64,000 nucleotides of DNA, taken from assembly GCA_013360915.1 (NCBI GenBank), contig JABWAT010000001.1, positions 69,259 through 133,258 of the forward strand. The letters run 5' to 3'. The position numbers were made by a program, and so were the translations under genes. Within the stretch, counting starts at the first letter, position 1. The number at the start of each line of letters is the position of its first letter. Positions 8,263-17,099 of the stretch are shown here, piece by piece. The notes below the pieces were generated by a model that was not told where the DNA came from, did no database searches, and was given only the letters and a program-made list of their open reading frames with translations. Source of the DNA: Bacteroidota bacterium (GTDB lineage: Bacteria > Bacteroidota > JABWAT01).

Positions 8263-9468
8263 ATGATTGTACTCGTTGCCGACAAATTCGAAAAAAGCGG
8301 ACTCGAAGGTCTTAAATCCATCGGTTGCACGGTTATTTCAGACCCGGATGCAAAAGACGATTCCCTGCTTGCCTCTCTGAACCAAAACAAACCAGATGTG
8401 CTGGTTGTCCGATCAACCAAAGTCACCGCTCCGATGATGGAGATTCCATCATTAAAACTGATCATCCGGGCGGGTGCCGGTTATAACACCATCGATGTGA
8501 ATGCTGCCAGTAAAAAAGGCATTTACGTTTCCAACTGTCCGGGAAAAAACTCCATTGCAGTTGCTGAACTGGCGATGGGACTTATCCTGAGTTTAGACAG
8601 ACGCATCCCTGAAAACGTTGCCGACCTGAGAGCCGGCAAGTGGAATAAAAAGGAATACAGCAAAGCCGACGGATTGTTTGGCAAAACACTCGGTCTGGCA
8701 GGCCTTGGAAACATCGGCAAGGAAGTGGCTCTCCGCGCCAAAGCTTTCGGATTGCATGTCATTGCCTGGAGCAGAAGTCTGACCCCTGAAAAGGCAGAAT
8801 CACTGGGAATCGGATTTTGTGAATCACTGACTGCACTTGCTGACCATTCAGATATCATCAGTGTGCACCTTGCACTGAACAATGACACCCGCGGACTGCT
8901 AACAACCGGATTTTTCAACAGCATGAAGCCGGGAGCCTTGTTTATCAACACATCAAGAGGTGAAGTGGTAAATCAGGGTGCTCTGCTTGCCGCCATTGAA
9001 TCCAAGGGGCTTCGTGCCGGACTTGATGTATTTGAAACCGAACCGGAAGCAGCCACGGCCGACTTTACCGATGCAGCAGGAAAGCATCCGAAAGTCTACG
9101 GAACCCACCACATTGGCGCCTCCACCAATCAGGCCCAGGAAGCCATTGCAGCCGAAACCGTTCGTATCGTGAAGGAGTTCAGGGAAACCGGTCATGTACC
9201 GAATGTGGTCAACCTGACTAAAAAATCACCCGCGAGCTGGCGACTGGTTGTCCGGCACCTGAACCGTCCGGGAGTACTGGCATCGGTTCTGGATGGAATC
9301 CGTGCCGAGAACATCAACGTGCTGGAAATGGAAAACATTGTTTTCGCCGAAGCTGAAGCAGCGGTTGCACGGCTGAATCTTCAGGATCAGCCCCATGCAG
9401 AAACCCTCGGACGGGTGAGATCCATCAATCCGAATATTCTGGCCATTGATCTGGTCGAATTGAAGTAA
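8263..9468 (+). CDS. serA: D-3-phosphoglycerate dehydrogenase-like 2-hydroxyacid dehydrogenase with ACT domain
   Basis: A 401-aa NAD-dependent dehydrogenase, most likely the first step of serine synthesis. The substrate domain has VRSTKVT and NCPGKNSIAVAELAMG; the nucleotide fold has GLAGLGNIGKEVA near 145-158; the conserved catalytic region reads INTSRGEVV. A C-terminal ACT domain (about 325-401, starting LVVRHLNRPGVLASVL) suggests feedback by serine. An AAGGA SD lies about seven bases before the ATG. Other hydroxyacid dehydrogenases are possible, but the ACT domain favours SerA. Confidence 0.88.
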   Translation: MIVLVADKFEKSGLEGLKSIGCTVISDPDAKDDSLLASLNQNKPDVLVVRSTKVTAPMMEIPSLKLIIRAGAGYNTIDVNAASKKGIYVSNCPGKNSIAVAELAMGLILSLDRRIPENVADLRAGKWNKKEYSKADGLFGKTLGLAGLGNIGKEVALRAKAFGLHVIAWSRSLTPEKAESLGIGFCESLTALADHSDIISVHLALNNDTRGLLTTGFFNSMKPGALFINTSRGEVVNQGALLAAIESKGLRAGLDVFETEPEAATADFTDAAGKHPKVYGTHHIGASTNQAQEAIAAETVRIVKEFRETGHVPNVVNLTKKSPASWRLVVRHLNRPGVLASVLDGIRAENINVLEMENIVFAEAEAAVARLNLQDQPHAETLGRVRSINPNILAIDLVELK

Positions 9469-9513
9469 CCTGTTTTATAAGCCAATTGCCTACAGAAGGT
9501 CTAAGATCCTTAA

Positions 9514-9529
9514 CCCCGCTCCGGCGGGG
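9514..9529. terminator. GC hairpin between convergent genes (weak terminator candidate)
   Basis: A six-base-pair inverted repeat (CCCCGC / GCGGGG, loop TCCG) lies in the 83-bp gap between the convergent serA and ABC permease genes. Neither strand has a U-tract after it, so intrinsic termination is doubtful; position is the main support. Confidence 0.3.
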
Positions 9530-9551
9530 AAGGAAAGGAACTTCTGATCTG

Positions 9552-10628
9552 TTAATGCCACTTATACAGACGAAGTCCTATGGCTGCCGTTATCAGCCCG
9601 GTGGCGCTGAGAATGATCAGGGCTGGTATGGAGTCGATTAACCCGGCTCCTTCATTAAACACCGCCCTGATCGAATCGGCCAGGAGGGTGAGAGGCAGGT
9701 ATTGTATGAACGGAATGACGGCTTCCGGAAAGTTATGATAGCTGAAAAAGATACCCGACAGAATCATCATGGGCATCGAAACAGCATTGATGAAACCAAC
9801 CCCGATCCGGGTATTATCGGCGCGGCAGGAAAGCAATATGGCGATTCCTGTGAAGGACAGGTTTCCAACCAGAAACAACAGACCCAAAGCCAGTAATGAT
9901 CCGGTGGGCAGCAGGTCGAAGTAAAGCCAGGCAAACACCATCAGAATAACCACTTCCACCACACTCAATACGATACGTGCCGCCATCAGTGAAATCATGA
10001 ATTCATGCTTTTTCATGGGAGTGGCCAGCATCCTTCTCAGCAACTTTTTCATCCGGTATTCGATCAGACCAAATCCGATTCCCCACAAGGCCGAATTCAT
10101 GATTCCGAAGGCAATCAGACCCGGCACAAGAAAATCAATGTAGCGGGTTCCGATCAGGGTCAGTTCGCGGACGGTAGCCAGTTGTGTGCTGTTGCCTGAA
10201 ATGGCTTCGGTCAGAATGTACCACGAAAGCTGGGCATCCGTCGAGGCCGGATCAAACCGAACAATGGGTTTTCCATCGGGGCCGGGCACCAGATAACTGG
10301 TGATGATACCACGTTTCAGCATCACAATGGCAGAATCCTCGGTTGCGGAAATGAAATGAATCCGCTGTTTGCCCGAAACAGGTGAATCGAACTCCAGAAC
10401 CGACTCACCCCCGGACAGGTAAGTTCCAAGGACTGAGGTGGTATCCCAGTTACCGGGAACCACGGCAATGGTGCGGGAAAGTTCAGGTTTGGAAGTAAAA
10501 GCCACACCCAGAACCCAGGCGATCGCCAGCGGAAAGACCACCGCCCAGAAAATGATTTCGGGTTCTCTGACAAATTCCCTGAACTGTACTTTGATCAGAC
10601 TGATCAGTGACTTTGATATAATTTTCAT
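9552..10628 (-). CDS. ABC-2 type transporter permease
   Basis: A 358-aa permease of the ABC-2 export class. One N-terminal membrane helix (about 25-45) precedes a large extracytoplasmic domain of about 130 residues, then five or six C-terminal helices from about 170 on. The pattern is typical of YhaP/YbhR-like and drug, lipid or antibiotic exporters. The partner ATPase is encoded upstream in the same direction but separated by a 220-bp gap filled with heptad repeats. The SD before its ATG is weak. Substrate is not predictable. Confidence 0.85.
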   Translation of the reverse strand: MKIISKSLISLIKVQFREFVREPEIIFWAVVFPLAIAWVLGVAFTSKPELSRTIAVVPGNWDTTSVLGTYLSGGESVLEFDSPVSGKQRIHFISATEDSAIVMLKRGIITSYLVPGPDGKPIVRFDPASTDAQLSWYILTEAISGNSTQLATVRELTLIGTRYIDFLVPGLIAFGIMNSALWGIGFGLIEYRMKKLLRRMLATPMKKHEFMISLMAARIVLSVVEVVILMVFAWLYFDLLPTGSLLALGLLFLVGNLSFTGIAILLSCRADNTRIGVGFINAVSMPMMILSGIFFSYHNFPEAVIPFIQYLPLTLLADSIRAVFNEGAGLIDSIPALIILSATGLITAAIGLRLYKWH

Positions 10629-10652
10629 TGGATTTTTCTGCTAAATGGTTTT

Positions 10653-10841
10653 ATTGGCTACTGGCTACTGGCTGCTGGCTACTGGCTATTGGCTATTGGC
10701 TGCTTGCTACTGGCTATTGGCTATTGGCTATTGGCTATTGGCTATTGGCTATTGGCTATTGGCTACTGGCAATTGGCTATTGGCTGCTTGCAATTGGCTA
10801 TTGGCTGCTTGCTACTGGCTGCTGGCTATTGGCAACTGGCT
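10653..10841. repeat. tandem heptanucleotide array, 27 units
   Basis: Twenty-seven contiguous 7-bp units run without a break, consensus ATTGGCT on plus (AGCCAAT on minus). The commonest variants are ACTGGCT, GCTGGCT and GCTTGCT. Units 10-16 (10716-10764) are seven perfect ATTGGCT copies; variation concentrates toward both ends. A degenerate 28th unit follows. The array starts eight bases after the ABC ATPase stop and ends 24 bases before the permease start, so it fills the intercistronic region. Because 7 is not a multiple of 3, all three plus frames stay open through it; those ORFs are artefacts. Confidence 0.97.
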
Positions 10842-10848
10842 GCTGCAT

Positions 10849-11772
10849 TTATTCACTCAGATGATGCCCGGTCATTGAGATAAACAGATCATCGAGTGTG
10901 CGTTTGCTGCACTCAAGATCACTCAGTCCAAGTTGATGATTATCATTCAGTTCCATGATCTTTTTAAGAACTGCCATTGTGTCAGTGGTCACCAATTCGG
11001 TGGTTTCTGCGATCTGGTTTACCGATAACACTTTTTCCCCGACCGGTAGCCAGGCCGGCTGAAAGGTTGTGACCGTCCGGAACCGGATGAGTTCCCCGCC
11101 CCCGTGCTCATTCAGCAGTTGGTTCAGAGTTCCGCTGGCGAGGATATCACCTTTATTCATCATGACAATCCGGTCGCAGAGATACTCGGCTTCTTCCATG
11201 TAATGGGTGGTCAGTATGATGGTGGCCTTCCTCGATTTTAACTCCATCAGCAGATCCCAGATTTCGCGGCGGGCGGTTGGATCGAGGCCCGTGGTCGGTT
11301 CATCGAGCAGAAGCAGTTCCGGATCATTAATCAGCGCAAGCCCGATGGCCAGTCGCTGACGCTGCCCGCCGGACAGGTTCACGGTATAGGCCTTCACTTT
11401 TTCCTCAAGCCTGATTTGTGCAAGAATTTCCTTCACCCGTTCAGATCCGATGGAAAAGAAGGAAGCAAACAGATCGAGCGTTTCCCCAACGGTCAGTTTA
11501 TCGATGAAGCGGGTTTCCTGCAAAGAAAGACCAATCCGGCGACGCAGTTCCTGTTCAGCCGTTTGCCAGGTTTTCCCAAAAAGCAGGATACTTCCTGAAT
11601 CGGGTTTCTGAATGCCTTCAATCATTTCGACCAGTGTGGTCTTTCCTGCCCCGTTCGGACCCAGCAAGGCAATAAATTCACCAGCCTGGATGGTCAGGTT
11701 CAGATCCTTGACAGCATGAACATCTTTAAACCGCTTGTTTACCTGCCGGATATCTATCACCGGTTGATTCAT
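10849..11772 (-). CDS. ABC transporter ATP-binding protein (ABC-2 exporter class)
   Basis: A 307-aa ATPase with Walker A GPNGAGKTT near 39-47, the signature LSGGQRQR near 134, Walker B LLLLDEPTTGLD near 155, and a switch His in TTHYMEEAEYL. The C-terminal 80 residues form the extension usual in daunorubicin-type (DrrA) exporters. It energises the permease at 9552-10628. Its ATG lies four bases after the stop of the secreted peptidase gene, so it belongs to an operon led by a rhomboid protease. Confidence 0.93.
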   Translation of the reverse strand: MNQPVIDIRQVNKRFKDVHAVKDLNLTIQAGEFIALLGPNGAGKTTLVEMIEGIQKPDSGSILLFGKTWQTAEQELRRRIGLSLQETRFIDKLTVGETLDLFASFFSIGSERVKEILAQIRLEEKVKAYTVNLSGGQRQRLAIGLALINDPELLLLDEPTTGLDPTARREIWDLLMELKSRKATIILTTHYMEEAEYLCDRIVMMNKGDILASGTLNQLLNEHGGGELIRFRTVTTFQPAWLPVGEKVLSVNQIAETTELVTTDTMAVLKKIMELNDNHQLGLSDLECSKRTLDDLFISMTGHHLSE

Positions 11773-11776
11773 GATC

Positions 11777-12994
11777 TCAGCCTTTTTTGAATTGTGACAG
11801 CATCTGCTTTACGGCATCCTTATGAACGGTAAAGCTCAGCATTTTTAACTTTACAAAGTCTTCCCGGTAGAAATAATAACCGGGTGCCTCTTTATGATTC
11901 CGTGATCCGGCACCCGAATCCTTTATCAGATACCAGAGCTTACCCTCTTTTACAGTTTTTCCTACCAGATGAAGGGCATGGTCGTCGGTGCTGGTCCCAT
12001 TCAGGAACCGGTATTGACGTGCGGATTCATTAATCGATCCGGCCGGCAGGTCAAACTCAGGAACAATGGCAATTCCATCAAAACCATCAATACCAGCCTC
12101 GGACACATCGCCACCGATGGCCAGCGTAAATCCCTGGTCCAGTGCGGAATTGATCAGATTCATAAAATCATTCAGCGGAACGTTGTGATAATCGGCGCTT
12201 CTCCACCAGTTGTCAGGCACTTTATACTCAGCTTTGGTAAAGTAGGGCGCTTCCATGAGGCTCATGAAATCCACATAGTCACCTGGATTCAGTCTCAGAA
12301 CCTGTTTCAGATACTCCTGCGGTGAATAGGATTTATTACCTTCCTTCACAACGGTGGGTGGTTCCCCCAGATGGTGATTCAGAATGGATCTGATTGTTGA
12401 AATCACCCACTCTTCATTCCAGGAGGCACTTGCCTTCACACCCTCAAGGAAAGCTTTGATTTCATCGAACAGCGGACGGTGGTCATGGCACTGCTGACCT
12501 TTTTTCATTCCATCATACAGTTCAGCAGGAATGGCCCCGTACAGGGAAAAAATTCTTGCGACTGCATTGGTTTCACTTCCTTCTCCGATAAAGCTGTTTC
12601 CGCGTTCCCGCACAAACCGGCGGGCCTTTTCAACGTATTCCCAATAAACCGTGTAGAGTTCTGACAGCTTAACCTCACGTCCGGAAATCCGTTTAATTTC
12701 AGATTCATAAAAACTGGTGGTGGCAAAAGACCAGCAGGTTCCAGTAATCCCCTGAGAAATGGGAGCTGTGTGCCAGATGGGTTTGAAATCATTAAACGCA
12801 GGTTTGCTGATGCCGGAGAAATCGGCTTTGAAGATTCTCCTGTTTTCACCTTCCCTTTTCTGAAAGGCGCCAGCAATGGTTTCCAGAGAATCATAGAACC
12901 CTTTTCTGACCGGAACAAACTTTCCGTCCGTTTGTGCAACAAGTGCCTTGCTCGTTAAAATGAGAAGGCACATTAATGAGAAAAAGAACTTCAT
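11777..12994 (-). CDS. secreted C1 (papain/bleomycin-hydrolase-like) cysteine peptidase
   Basis: A 405-aa protein with an N-terminal signal peptide (about 1-20, ending VAQ). The active-site segment is QGITGTCWSFA with Gln81 and nucleophile Cys87; a later DDHALHLVG supplies the His. The third catalytic position, usually Asn in KNSWG, reads KDSGAG here, so Asn is replaced by Asp and the following Trp is lost. This resembles the aminopeptidase C/bleomycin hydrolase branch but is exported. It lies between the rhomboid gene (11 bp) and the ABC ATPase (4 bp). It may process a peptide handled by that transporter. Confidence 0.8.
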   Translation of the reverse strand: MKFFFSLMCLLILTSKALVAQTDGKFVPVRKGFYDSLETIAGAFQKREGENRRIFKADFSGISKPAFNDFKPIWHTAPISQGITGTCWSFATTSFYESEIKRISGREVKLSELYTVYWEYVEKARRFVRERGNSFIGEGSETNAVARIFSLYGAIPAELYDGMKKGQQCHDHRPLFDEIKAFLEGVKASASWNEEWVISTIRSILNHHLGEPPTVVKEGNKSYSPQEYLKQVLRLNPGDYVDFMSLMEAPYFTKAEYKVPDNWWRSADYHNVPLNDFMNLINSALDQGFTLAIGGDVSEAGIDGFDGIAIVPEFDLPAGSINESARQYRFLNGTSTDDHALHLVGKTVKEGKLWYLIKDSGAGSRNHKEAPGYYFYREDFVKLKMLSFTVHKDAVKQMLSQFKKG

Positions 12995-13005
12995 GACACG
13001 CTCCT

Positions 13006-13605
13006 TCAGAAATGCGACAGAAAATGACCAATTACATCGGGAATCAGCACCAACGTGGCAAGAACGCCTCCCAGTGCCCCACCAAGGTGAGCCTCATGGT
13101 TGATCTGACCATATCCCTGCCGGCTGGCATAAATCGACAGACCCGTGTAAAGGATTGCAAAAATCCAGGCAGGAATACCGACCGGAATCAGGAATAAATA
13201 GATGTCTTCCATGGGATAGAAAAGAATAAAAGAAAACAGAACGCCCGAAATGGCACCCGAAGCACCCAGACTGTAATAGCCACTTTCCCGGTGGTGAAAC
13301 CAGATGGTCAGCGCATCACCCACCAGCCACGACACCACGTAAATGACCAGAAAAAATCCAGATCCCACTGTGGATTCAAGGGCAAATGCAAAGAAATAGA
13401 AAGTGATCAGGTTAAATAACAAGTGCGCCCAGTTGGCGTGCAAAAAGGCACTGGTCACCAGACCCTGAAGGTTCTTACCCTGAACAATGGAATACGGGTG
13501 AAGGAGCCCTCTTTCCAGAAAAGCCGGATTTTTAAACAACGCGTACAGGCTCGGAATGGCGATCAGCAGGAGCAGAATAGAAGCAGCAGGATTTGAAGCA
13601 ATCAT
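13006..13605 (-). CDS. rhomboid family intramembrane serine protease
   Basis: A 199-aa membrane protein with about six helices. The catalytic Ser is in GASG (Ser116) and the catalytic His in HLGGALGG (His173); the HxxxxHxxxN-type segment (His56, His61, Asn65) of helix 2 is also present. It should cleave membrane-spanning substrates within the bilayer. It is the first gene of the minus operon leading into the C1 peptidase and ABC genes. Its start at 13605 lies downstream of an ilvD terminator. Confidence 0.88.
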   Translation of the reverse strand: MIASNPAASILLLLIAIPSLYALFKNPAFLERGLLHPYSIVQGKNLQGLVTSAFLHANWAHLLFNLITFYFFAFALESTVGSGFFLVIYVVSWLVGDALTIWFHHRESGYYSLGASGAISGVLFSFILFYPMEDIYLFLIPVGIPAWIFAILYTGLSIYASRQGYGQINHEAHLGGALGGVLATLVLIPDVIGHFLSHF

Positions 13606-13634
13606 ATTAATCGAAATGATGGTTTATAAACAAA

Positions 13635-13656
13635 TCAGCCGGGTGAACCCGGCTGA
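13635..13656 (-). terminator. terminator of ilvD
   Basis: A nine-base-pair stem (TCAGCCGGG / CCCGGCTGA) with a TGAA loop on the plus reading is followed on the minus strand by the T-rich stretch TTTGTTTAT. It sits 32 bp beyond the ilvD stop and before the rhomboid start. Confidence 0.7.
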
Positions 13657-13687
13657 CACGATTCAAAAGTAGCCGAAAACCGGATTG

Positions 13688-15367
13688 TTACAAATCGGTC
13701 ACGCAGCCCTTCGAGGCAGACGCAACCAGTTTTGCGTACTTGTACAGCACACCGCTGGTTACACGTAAAGGAGGTTCAACCCAGGCGGTCCGGCGTGATT
13801 TCAGTTCAGCCTCGGTCAGATCAACCACCAGTGTATTGGTTTCTGCATTGATGGTGATGATGTCACCATCCTTCAGCAGACCGATCGGTCCTCCCAACTG
13901 GGCCTCTGGTGTGATATGCCCGACCACAAAGCCATGCGTTCCGCCCGAAAACCGGCCATCGGTGATCAGAGCGACCGATTTACCCAGTCCGGCTCCCATG
14001 ATGGCGGCGGTGATTGACAGCATTTCACGCATTCCAGGTCCCCCTTTCGGACCCTCATACCGGATCACAACCACATCACCGGCTTTGACCTTTTTTTCTT
14101 CAATTCCGATGAGAGCGGCTTCTTCACCATCGAATACACGGGCCGGACCAGAAAACACCAAACCTTCTTTTCCGGTGATCTTGGCAACCGATCCGTCGGG
14201 AGCGAGATTCCCGTACAGGATACGAAGGTGTCCCGATGGCTTCAGAGGTTGATTGACCGGCATGATCACCTTCTGTTCCGCTTCCAGATCGCGGCATCCT
14301 TCGAGGTTTTCTGCAAGGGTTTTACCCGTTACGGTCAGACAGGAGCCATCGATCATGCCATGTTTCAGAAGCAATTTCTGAACGGCCGGTACGCCGCCGA
14401 CTTCGTATAAATCCTCGAACACATATTTTCCTGACGGTTTCAGATCGGCCAGATAAGGAACCTTGTCGGACACATTCTGAAAATCATCCAGCGAAAGCAC
14501 CACTCCAGCCGAATGTGCCATGGCCAGAAGATGAAGGACTGCATTGGTTGAACCACCAAGGGCAATGGTCACAGAAATGGCATTCAGGAACGCCTGCCGG
14601 GTCATGATATCCCGTGGCTTAATGTCTTTTTCGAACAAATGCATCATGGCCTTCCCTGCAGCCCGGCATTCAGCCAGTTTTTCCACGGCATTGGCCGGAA
14701 TAGACGAGCTGTAAGGAAGCGACATACCGAGCGTTTCGATAGCCGCGGCCATGGTGTTGGCTGTGTACATGCCACCACAAGCACCCTGACCTGGACAGGC
14801 GTGCTTCAACACATCATTCATATCGGATTCAGTGATTTTTCCGGAAAGAAACTCTCCGTAGCTTTCAAATGCAGATACAATATCCAGCTTGCGCTCACCG
14901 AGCTTACCGGCCCGGATGGTTCCGCCGTAAACCATGATGGATGGTCGGTTTAACCGGGCCATTGCCATCACCGATCCAGGCATGTTCTTATCACAACCCG
15001 GCAAAGCAATACAGCCATCATACCACTGGGCGCGCATTACCGTTTCGATGGAGTCGGCGATTATATCGCGACTGGGAAGACTGGCCTTCATCCCCTGTGT
15101 ACCCATGGAAATGCCATCCGATACTCCGATCGTATGAAACACCAGTCCCAATCCGCCTGCTTCATTGCATCCCTTTTTCACCTCCTGGGCCAGTGCATTC
15201 AGGTGCATATTGCACGGATTTCCGTCCCAACCCATGCTGGCAATCCCAACCTGAGGTTTGTTCATATCAGCATCGGTAAGGCCGATACCATACAACATGG
15301 CCCGGGATCCGACCTGACTGGTTTTCTGGGTAAGCTCGCTGCTGTATTTATTTAATTGAGAGGACAT
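13688..15367 (-). CDS. ilvD: dihydroxy-acid dehydratase
   Basis: A 559-aa Fe-S dehydratase of the valine/isoleucine pathway. The three cluster cysteines are in [15 protein letters not shown] and [10 protein letters not shown]; the C-terminus has GMREML and [10 protein letters not shown]. The start is placed at 15367 because AGGTG lies about five bases upstream and a TATCTTTG promoter box lies just before; an in-frame ATG at 15400 would fall next to that box. No other ilv gene is nearby. Confidence 0.95.
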   Translation of the reverse strand: MSSQLNKYSSELTQKTSQVGSRAMLYGIGLTDADMNKPQVGIASMGWDGNPCNMHLNALAQEVKKGCNEAGGLGLVFHTIGVSDGISMGTQGMKASLPSRDIIADSIETVMRAQWYDGCIALPGCDKNMPGSVMAMARLNRPSIMVYGGTIRAGKLGERKLDIVSAFESYGEFLSGKITESDMNDVLKHACPGQGACGGMYTANTMAAAIETLGMSLPYSSSIPANAVEKLAECRAAGKAMMHLFEKDIKPRDIMTRQAFLNAISVTIALGGSTNAVLHLLAMAHSAGVVLSLDDFQNVSDKVPYLADLKPSGKYVFEDLYEVGGVPAVQKLLLKHGMIDGSCLTVTGKTLAENLEGCRDLEAEQKVIMPVNQPLKPSGHLRILYGNLAPDGSVAKITGKEGLVFSGPARVFDGEEAALIGIEEKKVKAGDVVVIRYEGPKGGPGMREMLSITAAIMGAGLGKSVALITDGRFSGGTHGFVVGHITPEAQLGGPIGLLKDGDIITINAETNTLVVDLTEAELKSRRTAWVEPPLRVTSGVLYKYAKLVASASKGCVTDL

Positions 15368-15397
15368 AAAACACCTGTTCTGGTTAAATAAGCGAGG

Positions 15398-15429
15398 CAA
15401 AGATAGGAAACGGCCTTGGAGATTTCGAA
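15398..15429 (-). promoter_or_regulatory. candidate ilvD promoter
   Basis: On the minus strand an exact TAnnTTTG box (TATCTTTG, 15405-15398) lies 18 bp after TTCGAA (15429-15424). A start about four bases beyond the box would give a leader of roughly 25 nt containing the AGGTG SD. The -7 element is perfect but the upstream element is weak. Confidence 0.5.
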
Positions 15430-15595
15430 AAACGATCCTGAATCACCCGATCTGGCAGTCCTGATCTGCAAGAGGATTTCACAATGCAAAACCATCTGTG
15501 CCCACTCACTTTAGAAAGTAAGGAGCAATTATCAATTGGAACCGGTACCACAGAACTGATCGGGAAATCATGCTTAAGTACTTCATTTTCATACC

Positions 15596-15624
15596 TTTAA
15601 ATAACGACCAGACGAGATTATAAT
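15596..15624 (+). promoter_or_regulatory. candidate promoter of the 2-oxoacid:ferredoxin oxidoreductase operon
   Basis: TTTAAA (15596-15601), a 17-bp spacer and a perfect TATAAT (15619-15624) form a sigma70-like promoter. The leader would be about 75 nt and ends in a GGAGG SD seven bases before the korA ATG. Confidence 0.5.
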
Positions 15625-15704
15625 CCGATTAATCTTACCCTTGTGGACTGTTATGTGCCGGCGGGCTTCCGTAATTTCGGTTATGAAAACTAACCGGAGG
15701 AACC

Positions 15705-17099
15705 ATGGCAACGAACCGTGACCACCTGGAACCGGTCGTCGACCCTGCCTATTGCAAGGGATGCGGCCGGTGTATTGACGCCTGCCCCCATCATTGCATC
15801 GAAATGGGCCATGACATCAACCCACTCACTGGCCTTACACCCATCATTATGAATCTGGAAGCCTGCTCCCACTGCGGTCTCTGCGTGGTAGCATGCCCTG
15901 AACCTTACGGACTTCACATGGAAGATGTGGAAGATTATTCGGTGGTTGGTAAGGATACCTTTGACGGTGTGAAAAAGACCCGTCCCGACGCAACCGACCT
16001 TCCCGGAAAACGGTTGCCGATGGATCCGGGCCTGCCCCTTCTGATTAAGGGAACCTATGCCTCCTCGATCGGAGCCATTCTGGCAGGATGCCGCCATTTT
16101 TACGGGTATCCGATCACCCCTTCCACCGAAGGAGCTGAACTGATGGCCAAACTTCTCCCTAAACTGAATGGGATTTTCATTCAGGCCGTCAGTGAAGTGG
16201 CCACCATTAATATGATGTACGGAACTGGTGGTGCCGGACTTCCCTGCATGACCTTCACATCCTCACCTGGATTTTCTCTCATGCTCGAGGGGATTTCCTA
16301 CATGATCGGGGCCGAAGTTCCCGGTGTGGTTGTCAACATCATGAGAGGTGGTCCTGGTCTCGGAAACATTGCCCCCGAACAAAGTGACATCAAACTGGTT
16401 TGCCGGGGTCTGGGTCATGGCAATACCCACGCCATTGTACTGGCTCCCGCCACTCCGCAGGAAATGCTCGACTTCACCATGCTTTCCTTCGAACTGACCT
16501 TTAAATATCGTCACCCGGTTATTCTGGTGGCCGATGGATATCTGGGCCAGATCACCGGAAAAGTCACCCTTCCCGATCATTTCATTCAACCAGGGCTGCC
16601 TGCCTGGGCCGTTTCGGGTGACGCCATGCACCGCGGCAATCTGATTGCGTCCATCGACATCACCGAAAGTGATTTGGAAGCACGTAACATCCGCCTGAAT
16701 GAAAAGTATGACCGGATGATTCAATCGGAACAACGGTATGATGAATTCTTCTGTGACGACGCGGAAATCCTCATTGTGGCTGTTAATACACCTGCTCAGA
16801 TGGCCAAGGGAGCCGTTCAGGAACTCAGACACCGGGGAATCGCTGCCGGCTTGTTCCGTCCGTTAACCTTGTGGCCATTCCCTTCGGCCGGATTGTTAAA
16901 AAGAATGCCACAACTCAGACAACTGGTGGTGGTTGAGGCATCGAACGGTCAGTTGGAAGATGAAATCAGACTTCAATTAAATAAAGCTGGTGTGTGGCCG
17001 CTCCCGCCGATCGACCATGTAAGACGGTTCGGTGGCATCTTACCACAATCCTCGGAAATCATCACCAAAGTCCTTGAACTGGAAGGAGTGGGAGTATGA
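15705..17099 (+). CDS. korA: 2-oxoacid:ferredoxin oxidoreductase alpha subunit with N-terminal 2[4Fe-4S] domain
   Basis: A 464-aa subunit. Residues 1-70 are a bacterial-type ferredoxin with two CxxCxxCxxxC clusters (Cys17, 20, 23, 27 and Cys54, 57, 60, 64). The rest is the alpha (pyrimidine-binding) fold with ITPSTEGAE and GGPGLGN segments. The complex oxidises a 2-oxoacid (2-oxoglutarate is most likely; branched-chain acids possible) to acyl-CoA with ferredoxin reduction, or runs in reverse. A very good SD (GGAGG) precedes it, and its stop overlaps the next start by ATGA. Confidence 0.88.
   Translation: MATNRDHLEPVVDPAYCKGCGRCIDACPHHCIEMGHDINPLTGLTPIIMNLEACSHCGLCVVACPEPYGLHMEDVEDYSVVGKDTFDGVKKTRPDATDLPGKRLPMDPGLPLLIKGTYASSIGAILAGCRHFYGYPITPSTEGAELMAKLLPKLNGIFIQAVSEVATINMMYGTGGAGLPCMTFTSSPGFSLMLEGISYMIGAEVPGVVVNIMRGGPGLGNIAPEQSDIKLVCRGLGHGNTHAIVLAPATPQEMLDFTMLSFELTFKYRHPVILVADGYLGQITGKVTLPDHFIQPGLPAWAVSGDAMHRGNLIASIDITESDLEARNIRLNEKYDRMIQSEQRYDEFFCDDAEILIVAVNTPAQMAKGAVQELRHRGIAAGLFRPLTLWPFPSAGLLKRMPQLRQLVVVEASNGQLEDEIRLQLNKAGVWPLPPIDHVRRFGGILPQSSEIITKVLELEGVGV

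Larger units (their letters stand above)
15368..15704. other. divergent intergenic region ilvD / korA, no gene seen
   Basis: These 337 bp contain no convincing coding frame. They hold a candidate ilvD promoter near 15398-15429, a candidate korA promoter near 15596-15624, and a strong GGAGG SD before korA. I see no riboswitch fold or repeat in the remainder. Confidence 0.7.

Noticed and set aside
10653-10841. CRISPR array
   Set aside because: Units are 7 bp with no spacers; no cas genes are present.
10628-10883. Three overlapping plus-strand ORFs encoding YWLLAIG-type heptad repeats
   Set aside because: They arise because a 7-bp array stays open in all three frames. There is no SD, and the region lies antisense within an ABC operon.
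15652-15720. 22-codon leader peptide before korA
   Set aside because: It has no regulatory codon run or attenuator and overlaps the korA start; it is more likely chance.
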